Position numbers and translations under genes: made by a program. 64,000 nucleotides of DNA from Acorus gramineus (lineage: Eukaryota; Streptophyta; Magnoliopsida; Acorales; Acoraceae), in assembly GCA_030737835.1 (NCBI GenBank), contig CM060853.1:12892034-12956033 (forward strand). The letters are read 5' to 3'. This document shows positions 29,220-39,081 of the stretch, in pieces; positions within the stretch are counted from its first letter, which is position 1; every line of letters starts with the position of its first letter. The notes under the pieces were generated by a model. The model made no database searches. It saw nothing but the letters and a program-made list of their open reading frames with translations, and was not told where the DNA came from.

Positions 29220-32200
29220 CTATTTCTTTGGCACCCAACATCCATGGAGGCCATAAGGGAGGCCGTAAGGGAATTTCGCACGCGCGATCTCCTCGAACGT
29301 CGATCCATCGAGCATCAACGCGTAACCTTCACCGTTCTTGTCACTAACAATCGATATGACTACGCCTGTGGTCACACAGAAAATACATTTCAGTTTTAGG
29401 TGATAGTTATATACACATTAATATCACATCAGTGTTCAAAATAATTACTTTTCAAAACATGTTATACTCACCGTCATCTTCTTTAGTCGCACCAGGCCTA
29501 GCTACAAAAAATGGTTCTGAGGGCACAGCCCCCTCTTCGTGCCAGCTGTTCGCCTTCTTCTCAACCAAATCGATCTATGATCAAATAGAAAGTAACATTT
29601 ATGTAACACATATATCATATCAATGTCACATTAGTTAGGTGCACTGAAGCTAAAAAACTCACCTTTGTTATAGTGTTGGGAAAATTACAAGGCCGTCGGG
29701 CACCGCACGCATATGCGTATCTATACTTCTTTCCCAAATAATCTTGGTTGATGCTACACATGTCCATGCCTCTTCCATGCTCATTAGGGTCCAATGCCGC
29801 CTCCAATTCCCCTTTTGGACTCCCATCCAATGGTATCCTAAATCGTCCCACCCTGAAATTTTCACCCCACATTGTGTAAAACATATGTATATATGTGTGC
29901 ATGCATGTATGTATGTATGTATGTATGTACCTAGCATCCGGCAACACATCTACGCCAGCAAAAGACCGTAGATTCCGTAGTCGGAGTTGATCGAGGATCT
30001 CAGTGTTTGCGTAGTGCTCACAACAATCAGCGACGATCGCCGTCACCCTCCCCTCCTTGTCTCGCTCTTCGTACGCATTGATGAAATGGAATGTCACGAA
30101 CAATGGTACTTCTACGCTCGCAACCTACAAAACAACAAAATAATATTTGGTCATCATCCGTCTCATCTGATACTGATTAAACCTGGTGGGATTCACGAGC
30201 TAGTAATATTCACTTACTATTTTTCCAGTCCGCTTGCACATGACGTGCAAGTACGCCCCGTTCTTCGGGCACCAGTCGAACTTGTAAAGTGGTGTGGGCT
30301 CTGCCCGGAGCAAATTCCGCGCGGAGTACCTCAATGGCATCTCCGGCACGACGACGTAATTCTCCGTCACCGGAAATGAGTGAACCCACCCCGGTGTCGG
30401 CCCGGCCCGACAATCAGCCCGGCCCACCACCCTCCTCTCATTACTCCCCGCCTCCATCCTCACCACCGTGTACCCGGGCCGGACCAAGTCAGGCAAGAGC
30501 GTCAAAAACTCGGCCCGAGTGACGATGGGGTGGGCCGAGTGGACCAGCCCGCCGAGCCCGTCGGAGTACTCGAAGCGACCCAAGGTTTCCAACGTTTCAG
30601 GGTCGATGACGATGGAGCCCTTGGTGGTCTCGGTGAGGCAGACGACGCGGCCGTCGCCGAGGAGGACGACGCCGGTGTTGGCGTTGTCGGTGAGGGAGGC
30701 GCCGGAGAGGAGGGAGGCGAGGTCGGAGAGGAAGGAGAGGGGGTTGGTGGTGGTGGGGGTGGGGACCTCGCTGAACTCGCGGAAGCAGAGCTTGTTGTGT
30801 TTCATGGCGGAGACGTAGGCCTCCGACTCGACCTGGCGATGGGACATGATGAGGCGGCTGTTGGTGAAGTGGAGGCGGACGAGGGTGGCGAGGCCGTCGA
30901 AGAGGTGGCGGAAACCATGCTCGCCGACGTTCCAGAGGCCTGGGCCGTTGCGGAGGTAGGTGCCGTTCTGTTTCGTCGACCAAATGGAGTGCTCCCTCAC
31001 GTTATTGATACGAGGTATATAATTAAATATTTTATGTTTTATATAAATTTATTAATACAATTTATTAGATAATATGTTACATTTTTTTTATTTATAAAAA
31101 TCGTGTATCTTCTTAGATGCGATATGCTATTTTTTAAAAAATTCAAAAAGTGTGGGCTAAAATGGGAATTAAAAAAAATTGATTTCATGTAACATTATTC
31201 AATGAAATGAATGCCCACTCTTATTAGTGTACGAGAATAATTTTTTATAGTCTTATGTGCCTCGTTAGCTCCATCTATTTACTATATCAAAGGATTTACA
31301 TTGTTGAAATTTTTTTTATAAATGATATTATTAAATTTATTGAAGTATATAATTCATCTTTTATAAAAACATATAGATGGGATATATGAAAAGTTATTAA
31401 TGCAACCTAAATGAATCGAGCAAGACATACCAACAAATCCATCTAAACTTAGTTGTTCCCAACAAATTTTTATTTGGGATATTTGAATATATGACTGATT
31501 GGAAAATATTATTGGTGATGAGATATGTAATTTATTTTATTAAGTTAATACATGTTTTATAAAGAAAATCAAAACAAGTTGTGGGTCGCATATGAGACTA
31601 ATTAATTGTCTCTACCATTTAATGCATTATATTTTTATTGTAAAGATTTATAAAAAATATATTCAGTTCTGATGGGAAAAAACATATGCAGTTGAATATT
31701 GCACTTATTTTTATGTAAACGTATGTTTTTATTAGATAAATAAATTCATATCACCGAAGTACAAATATTTTCATTTTCCATTGTGTGTTGGTTGACAGAG
31801 ATGATGGGTTGTGGTGGGCCAATTCAAATTTGTGGGCCCATTTGTGATCATGGTGTCTAACAGTCTCTTCTCATAAAATAATGGAAAATGATACGACCAC
31901 AGACGGTTGAGAATGTCCAATCAGGTGGACCCCCAAGTGGGGTCCATATACTGAATGTACTGAAAACACCAACCCAAGTGTTAATAAAAAACTTGTCTTG
32001 TTTTTACCCAACAAAAAAAAAAAAAAAAAAAAAAATGTCTTTATATTTTATACTTATTATATGCAGCATATGTCGATGTTATTCATGCATGCATAAATAA
32101 ACATATCAAAAACAAAAAATACATCCAAAAAAAATCTACATAACATTAGAAACCATTTCAAATAATTGAAAATCCAACATTAAATTTTTCATAATCACCT

Positions 32201-32625
32201 CTAAAACATCAATATATAGTTTGTTATATGTTACAATTATAACCTATGTTTCATTTTTGTTATTTCATGTGCCCTAAGTGCACGTATGATCAAGTTTGAA
32301 CTGGCCCTACCAGCCACAGAGGAATCTTGCCGTCGACGGCGAGTTCACCCTCCCACCGCCTCTGCCGGACGCTCGACCACGCTGCGAGCTTCGAGGACCC
32401 GTGGTGATCGGTCTCCGTCGGAGGGGGGCTCGGAACAAAGGTGGGGGGTGGTGGCCGGGTGGCCACTCCGGCCATGAGAGGATCGATCGTCGCCCGTTTT
32501 GTGTTGGGGAGGCCCCGGTTGAGATTCGTGGCGGGCCGTGATGGGTCGGACCGGACAGGGTCAGACGGAAAGGCTTTGCCGGCGGTGGTGGAGGCGATGG
32601 TGGTGGTGAAGGTTAGGGAGGCCAT
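29220..32625 (-). CDS. CCD8: Carotenoid cleavage dioxygenase 8 (carlactone synthase, strigolactone biosynthesis)
   Basis: Plastid non-heme iron enzyme that converts 9-cis-beta-apo-10'-carotenal, made by D27 and CCD7, into carlactone, the strigolactone precursor that represses branching. Orthologue of MAX4, D10, RMS1 and DAD1. Exons on the minus strand: 32625-32311, 30967-30218, 30124-29931, 29852-29663, 29574-29472 and 29365-29220; phases agree, 565 residues. Residues 1 to about 80 form a Ser/Thr/Pro-rich transit peptide; the enzyme proper starts near AAWSSVRQRRWEGELAV. The four iron-ligand histidines are seen in their family contexts: H251 (SAHPIV), H301 (GWVHSFPVTEN), H368 (TFHFINAYEE) and H558 (GLHGCW). 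CCD8-type blocks include GHRQ-like SHRQVESEAY, SLTDNANTGVV and YAYACGARRPCNFPNT. The only uncertain point is expression, given the transposon in its promoter. Confidence 0.96.
29887..29930. repeat. (GTAT)n microsatellite at the start of CCD8 intron 3
   Basis: ATGT/GTAT repeats interrupted by GTGTGCATGC lie directly next to the intron donor at 29930-29929. Length variation here could alter donor spacing, though the GT itself is intact. Confidence 0.85.
30968..32310 (-). other. CCD8 intron 1 (1.34 kb)
   Basis: AT-rich intron between donor CTG|GTAGGG (32311/32310) and acceptor CAG at 30970-30968. It holds a poly-A run near 32010-32033 and a degraded R2-type repeat at about 31060-31200 (AAAATTCAAAAAGTGTGGGC, CATGTAACATTATTC). 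No second gene was seen within it. Confidence 0.75.
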
Positions 32626-32690
32626 GGAAGGTGAGAGCTTGTCAATGAGGATTTAAAATGTGGTGTGTGTTTGTTTGTAGAGTTTGTGAG

Positions 32691-32698
32691 TATTTATA
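32691..32698 (-). promoter_or_regulatory. TATA box of CCD8
   Basis: On the minus strand the sequence reads CCTATAAATACTCAC, with TATAAATA ending 66 bp upstream of the start codon at 32625. This predicts a short leader of about 30-40 nt. Confidence 0.7.
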
Positions 32699-32913
32699 GG
32701 TGGTGGTGGGGGTGGGGATGGAGATTCTTGATCGGTCTAGTCTAAATTCCCTTTTGCTAGAGGACAGATTAATAGAAGGGGGTGAAAAAGGTTTTATTTG
32801 AACAGAACCCTATGATATATGGAATATGCTATGCACAGTTTATTTTGTACTCCCAATTCTAGTATGCTCTTAAAGGTGACATAAGAGGTGACATGTATAT
32901 GGGGTATGACAAG

Positions 32914-33403
32914 TAGGGGTGGTAAACGAGCTTAACGAGTCGAGTTTTGACATGTTTAGGGTCGGCTCATTTAGTATCAGGCTCGGCTCGAGACCGAGTT
33001 TAATTTCGTGCTTAAGCTCGGTCGTTTGACTCGTGAAAAGCTCGGTTGAAACTCGGCTCGGCTCGTTTGTTAAATGAGCCTGTGGCCGAAACTCGAACCA
33101 AGGCTCGGCTCGAGCTCGCTTAGCTAAAAAGAAATTTGTTTAGCATTTGAGAAGTCATTTTTCATAAATCACAACATCTTATACATGTGAAAATGACATA
33201 AGCTCGGGCTCGGGCTCAGCTCGATTTTTTGTTTCCACCATTTTATGTTAAGTAACGAGCTTGTATAGACTCGAGCTTGGCTTAGCTTGTTTATAAACCG
33301 AGCTTTAAAAAATATTCAAGCTCAACTCATTTGTCTAATCGAACAAACCGAATGAGCTTTAACCGAGCTGATCCCAAACTGCTCGGCTCCTTTACCGCCC
33401 CTA
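32914..33403. mobile_element. hAT-type element (GCTCGGCTCG family), copy 2, in the CCD8 promoter
   Basis: 490 bp with ends TAGGGGTGGTAAACGAGC and complement TAGGGGCGGTAAAGGAGCC, flanked by a perfect 8-bp duplication ATGACAAG at 32906-32913 and 33404-33411, as hAT transposition leaves. The internal word GCTCGGCTCG recurs on both strands. No transposase is encoded. It starts 289 bp upstream of the CCD8 start codon. Confidence 0.88.
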
Positions 33404-35789
33404 ATGACAAGACAACAGGATGAGCTAGCAACCCTTTCACCAAATACAAATGCACCAAAATTTTCAACTTGATCAATAATTTCTCTCAGCTAAAAACAAA
33501 TTGCAACTTTTACAATATTGCTAGCTTACAATACAATTAAAAAGTTGATGGTTCCAACAAATCGAGGATTGATCATCTGATTAACAAATTGAAACTAGGA
33601 GTACAATTTGGGTGGGCTAGACCTGACTGATCAACTTGATCCAACTTGATTTTGAACTGATTTGTATTAGGGTTTTAGTGATGGTGTTTAAACTGAACTT
33701 TAATGTAATCTAAGCAAGTTTGAACCGGGTGGGGTGAGTAATAGATATAATTGTTAAGTGTTTTTTTAAAGAATAATGTTTTCTAGGCCCCAACTTCACA
33801 GGCCCCATCAAAGGCCCCATGAGGTGGCATGTGTCTAATACCTGTTATACCCTTAGTTAATTATTTTAATTTTTTTTTTATAACTGATCCCTACAAAATA
33901 AGGAGACAATTATGATTGATTAAATAAAAAATAAAAAAAGATCTTTAAATAAAAAAAAAAGTGAAGGTGAGTCTGGACGGACACAACTTTTTTTCGAGTA
34001 AACTCTTTTTAATCAAACCTTTCTATTGAGATGGTCTCTTCTCTTCCAACCTAAACTTTTCAAAGATCTCCAAAAAAAAAAAACCCAACTATGAAGAGTA
34101 TTATAACATGCAAAAGAAGTCAATTATAGGCGGTGATCAGATCAACATAGAAAGGAGGAGATGATAAAAATGATGGAGGATGCTACAAAGCGTTTCAAAA
34201 TCCTCTGTTTCTTTGTTCTATTGTTTCTAAAGTTAGTTACATTTAATTTATATATGATTTGTATGATGTTAATGTTACATTTCTGACATCGAATAAATGT
34301 AACAGTCTGAAATGTAACATTTATTCGTGTATTGCATTTGTTTTAATGCATGTAGTAATTTATATTTGTTACATTTATTAATGTAACAGTCAAATACATA
34401 TATTTGTTAAATGTATCACACAACAAAAAATGTGTTTGACATTTTCTATAAAATGTAACTGACTATTGAAAATAAAATCTGTTTATAAATTGTTTAAATG
34501 TAAATGTAACAGTTTTTATGTAAATGTAACAAATCGTTGTGAGAGATATAAATATTTAAGAAATGTACTTGATGTAACTGCTTCATATAGTAACTATATA
34601 TGTTTTTTTTTTAAATTTGAATACAATAAATACCTGAATTTTTTAATGTTCAGTTAATAACATTCTTAAAAAAAAAAATTAATGTGGATAATAAAAATAT
34701 AAGTTTGAAGAAGAATTTTGATTAAAACAATTTAGATAATTTTTTGTGTAATTTAGTTTTAATTGTAATTTAGGTAAGGATTTCAAAATTCAAAATTTGA
34801 AATGGATAAATGGATTTCAAGATTCCCTCATAACCGAATAAAGAAAAAGGGGGGATTTGGGTTAATGGGATATATTTTTAATGAAGGACATATTTTAACA
34901 TTTTACCTTTTTGAAAAGTCAACAAACCAATTAATAAGAACCAATAAAATGATGACGGGCCTATGAGTGGGGCTTATTTTTTAGGATCTGGGTATCACCA
35001 CTGATATTTAAATCATATAATAGGTGAGATAAATCTAAATCCTCAATTTATTTTTCGCTCTAAAATCCATCACACTTTCATAGTTTTATTTCTTCATTTT
35101 CTCACCATCTCTCATTTTATCTATGCTATCTCCTTCCCCGAGCTACCATATACACTCTTTATCGAAACAACTCTAGACTTTTTTTTTAAATTTTAAATAA
35201 CACATTTTTTAAAAAAAACAGGCTTTAATCCAATCAAAATTTGAACGAAATCTGACGTGCTAGGTTCAATTTAATCTCCTCATGTTAGGATTGGATTGAA
35301 ATTCAGTTGATCTCCTCCAACTTTAGATTGGTTCACACCCTACAACCTTAAATGAGATTATAAAAAATTATATGTAACAATGTCTGAAATACATAAAAGA
35401 ATCTTGCTCTAATGACTCAAAATTTAACTAATTTAATACTCAAGTTGATTTTATTGGCTAATCACAAAATAGCATGTCAACATCATTTTCTATACGAATG
35501 CTATATCACTTTTAAAATTGATCTATACCAATTTTAATTATTAATTAAAATTTTAATTATTAGATTATTAATTTTTTTTTTAAAAAAATGGGTGATAGAA
35601 TATTCTGAGTGGAAGAGAATCTTGGTCGGATCCAGAACCGCCCAAAGTGGTAGTGGTGGGAACAAAAAAAAAAAAAAAAAAAAAATGGATCCCCTTGTTG
35701 GACTGATTTTTTTTTTCTTTCCTCAATGAGCAATGATTATGTCACACCATCAATAGTAAGTGCATCTAGCATTTATTCTATTTATTTAA
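33404..35789. other. AT-rich intergenic DNA with dispersed TGTAAC motifs
   Basis: No gene recognised. 34230-34590 holds about ten copies of TGTAAC or its complement GTTACA, many as AAATGTAACAGT. A 22-nt poly-A run lies near 35665-35686. A possible weak inverted-end element spans about 33790-34985 (GGCCCCAACTTCACAGGCCC against GGGCCTATGAGTGGGGCTT). Confidence 0.55.
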
Positions 35790-36300
35790 TTATAAAAAAT
35801 ATGTAATGCTATGGAATCTCATATACATTTGCCACACATGAGAGACAGGCATCATTGTTAAATTTCAGTCACCAATCAATGTCCAATATAATATTTGTCA
35901 ACTCTTAGAGATGGGAGACATAGAGGTAACTCCACTACAACATATGGCTTTGTGAATGTTCTTTTGATTTTACTTTCATTATCAATGGAGCATTAATTTG
36001 GTGCTTTTTTTTAATTTTTGGTGGAAGAGCATTTCGTGGTATTATTATCATTTTTTTTTAGTTGACTTGTTTCTACGGTTAGAAATGGCTATGAATCTGA
36101 ATCTTGAAATGTACTTTTATTTTGATGTCTTTTTAATATTTAATGTGTATGATATTTGAGAAATGATGATAGTTGAATGGAATACTTGTCGGGAGATCAT
36201 CAAATATGAATATATTAACCTAGCAAAAAAAAAAAAAAAAGAATATATTACTTTTCACCAAAAATATAAATATATTACCAAATAAAAATATATAAATGTA

Positions 36301-37069
36301 TTGGGAAAAATCGATATAACTATATGAAAAGTTAGTTAAATAGGTTTTAGTCCCTATAAAATTAAAAAATCATCACAAATCCCTAAAAAGCATGTATGGT
36401 TAAAGAATTTAATCTATGAGTTAAATTTTCTCTAATAAATACATTCAAATAAGTCCATACAAAATATAAAAAATCCGATGATAAAAATGCCTATACCTTT
36501 TTATGAAAATTCTCATACTATCCTACACTCACCACCGATAAAAAAGAGAGAGAGAGAGAAAAAAAAAATCGATATAACTCCCTGAAAACTTATGAAAATC
36601 GAAAAAGGTCTATGTAAAATTAGTAAATCCCTTTAAAGTCAGCAACAAATCTGATTAGTGTATTACAGTAATTTATTAAGTAAATTTTAAAAGGGTATTA
36701 CAATAATTTATCATGTATGGTTAAAGTCAACCACAAATCTGATTAATTCCAATTACCGTAGGGACTAAAATAAATACTGTCTAATAAGATAAGAACTTGA
36801 GGGGATTTACAGATTTTTATAGGGACATTTTCTGATTTTCATATGTTTCTAGGGAGCTATACCAATTATTTAAAAATAAAGGGTGAGGGCATTCTAGTAA
36901 ATTTTAATGTGTAGTTTAGTGTTAACTATGTACCTGATTAGTTGGGATAACAGTAGAGACTGAAGCTGTATTTTTTCAATAACATAGTAACCTATAATGA
37001 TTTTCTAATTTTATAGGGACTAAAATCAATATAGCTAGCTTTCTCGGGAGCTCTATCCATTTTTCCCAA
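36301..37069. mobile_element. Foldback element family F, in B copy 1
   Basis: It begins TTGGGAAAAATCGATATAAC and ends CTATCCATTTTTCCCAA, an inverted pair. Internal tracts such as TTTTAGTCCCTATAAAATTA and TAATTTTATAGGGACTAAAA (near 37010) are inverted copies. A GA microsatellite sits at about 36545-36560. Copies: 47044-47812 and about 50850-51575. Confidence 0.75.
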
Positions 37070-37762
37070 ATGCATTATGTTTCTTCTTCAACATTAAAAA
37101 ACATGTGTTGTTCATTTTTTCAATCAAAATAAAATAAATACTCAAATATAAGGACTAAAAAATCTCATGCATTTTTATGGCCAGTTTTTTAAAGGGAAAA
37201 TTTTGGATTATAGAAAAATATTAAATTAATTTGAAACCAAAAGGTGATCGCAATCTAATAATGAGTCGGTAATGTTATTGAATTTTAATGTAAAAGCAAA
37301 TATTTGTAATTAGTTTTTAAAGTGTTTTTATTTTGCTTTTCTGTTTGCAGCCTTCAAATATATGCTATTTCTTTTTATACTACTACCGATAATCGAATAA
37401 TTTATATTCCATTCAATCTTTTTACTAGAAATGTGAGAAATCGTGTAAATATTTTATCACATTTTATAAATAAAATCCAATTTAATGAGAGTTAACTTAT
37501 GACCAGTGGGTTAAAAGGTCAAAAATAACTTAATTGATCATTCTGTTTTTTTTTTAATAATAACAATAATGCAGATAATGACAATCATTGTGTTTTTGAA
37601 TATCAATAAGCATCAATTTAATTATTAATATTTAATAATATATAATGATGATATTTTATATTATTTAATAGTATAATTTTTTTTTATTTTATAAAAATAT
37701 AATACATAAAAGAGATATAAAGATATTCTAGTCTTTTTATGTGATATTAACGGTGTTAATAC

Positions 37763-37991
37763 TAGGGCTACAACTTGAGTTGGATTGAACCTGAATCTGA
37801 TGGGTTGAACATGGGTTAGTCGAATTTGGGTTGGGTCGGGTAGGTTGGTTTATTTAATTACGGGTTGGGTTCGGGTTGTCCAATTCTGGTTGAAAATCGG
37901 GTTGGGTCGGGTTAGGGTTGAGTAGTTTGGAATTCGAGTTGAATTCGGGTTGGGGTCAACCCGAACCCAACCTGTCCGAGTTGCAGCCCTA
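37763..37991. mobile_element. CGGGTT-rich hAT-like element, internally deleted (B copy 1)
   Basis: Ends TAGGGCTACAACTTGAG and GAGTTGCAGCCCTA. It is 229 bp against 536 bp for the same element in B copy 2 at 48506-49041, so about 307 bp is missing here. The interior is GGGTTGGGTCGGGT repeats. Confidence 0.75.
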
Positions 37992-39052
37992 GTTAATTTG
38001 AATATTTATTTAAATTAAGTGGAACTCAACTAGAGTGATAAAGATACATCAATTTTAAACATTTTAATGGAGTAAAACTAAATAAGTCATATGTAACGGT
38101 GTAAAAATTAATAACATTTTTTCTTTGTTTTTCAATGATTATAAATGAGCCTTTATAAATTTATCTTTATATTTAGCTATTTTGTTTGAAAATACACCAA
38201 CAAAGAAATGCCAAAAACTCTAACCTGTCTGTGGAACATAAGACTTGTAATAAAGCTTCAAGGGCCATTGAATATCCAAAAGTTAGAATAAATTATTTGA
38301 GAGTGAATCATGTCGTACACATGCATGGTGATGTTAAATTAATATTATTGTGATTTATTAAAATTATGATAAAATTTTGTTTTCTTATAGACGTGCTACA
38401 TGGCCCATCCTATTCTATTCGGATTTTATTCTTATTTTTGAGGTTGTTATTGTTATACATTCCAAAATGGCATCTAAAACTCCACAATATCTAATGATAC
38501 TTAAAAAAAAACATTTGTCATTTTTAATTTAATTAAGGCCTCATGGAGATTATTAATTTTATGCCATGATAGAATAGATCAATGGATTGGAGACCATCGT
38601 GAACTGATCTCATGATAAAAAAAATAACAAAATCATCCTTTCCATAGTACAGCTTTCATTTTTAATATAAGAATTAACATCACCCATGTTATTTAAATGT
38701 CTCTGAGTTACTGAGTAATAACTGAAAAAAAAAGAAAGATTGGGCACTCTATATTCTTCAATAAAATGAGGGCAATTGCCTACATTCACTTCCAAAGAAA
38801 AAAAAAAAAGAGGGGGGGGGAATCTATATAACTATGTGAAAATATAGCTAAATCTGCTTAAATTCCTATAAAACTGAAAAATAGTCACAAGTCCCTAAAA
38901 AGTATGTATAGTTAAAGGATTTAGTTCATAAGTTAAATAAGTCCCTATAAAATATAAAAAATTCGATTTAGTCTTTTTTATGAAAAAAATGTCCTTGCAT
39001 TTTCTTGAAAATTCTTCTGCTATCATGTACTTACCGACGGTAAAAGAAAAAG

Positions 39053-39081
39053 TATGTATGGTTAAAGGATTTAGTTCATAA
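39053..39081 (+). repeat. Junction filler: 29-nt copy of upstream F-element sequence
   Basis: TATGTATGGTTAAAGGATTT and the following nine bases repeat sequence found about 150 bp earlier (from 38903, one mismatch). The filler is entered through the shared AAAAAG and left through the shared CATAA into block A'. It marks the B1/A' breakpoint. Confidence 0.85.

Larger units (their letters stand above)
35790..39052 (+). repeat. Block B, copy 1 (large direct repeat)
   Basis: A 3.26-kb stretch nearly identical to 46532-51080, starting TTATAAAAAATATGTAATGC. Copy 2 differs by a 951-bp foldback insertion, about 307 bp more in the CGGGTT element and a longer G-run. No coding gene. Copy 1 ends abruptly at 39052 inside a foldback element that is complete in copy 2. 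The near-identity of non-coding, AT-rich DNA implies a very recent duplication or allelic copies. Confidence 0.95.

Noticed and set aside
30380-31072. A 230-residue plus-strand open frame rich in Gly, Glu and Ala
   Set aside because: It is the antisense of CCD8 exon 2. The GC-rich exon lacks stops on the other strand, and the minus-strand protein is a clear CCD8.
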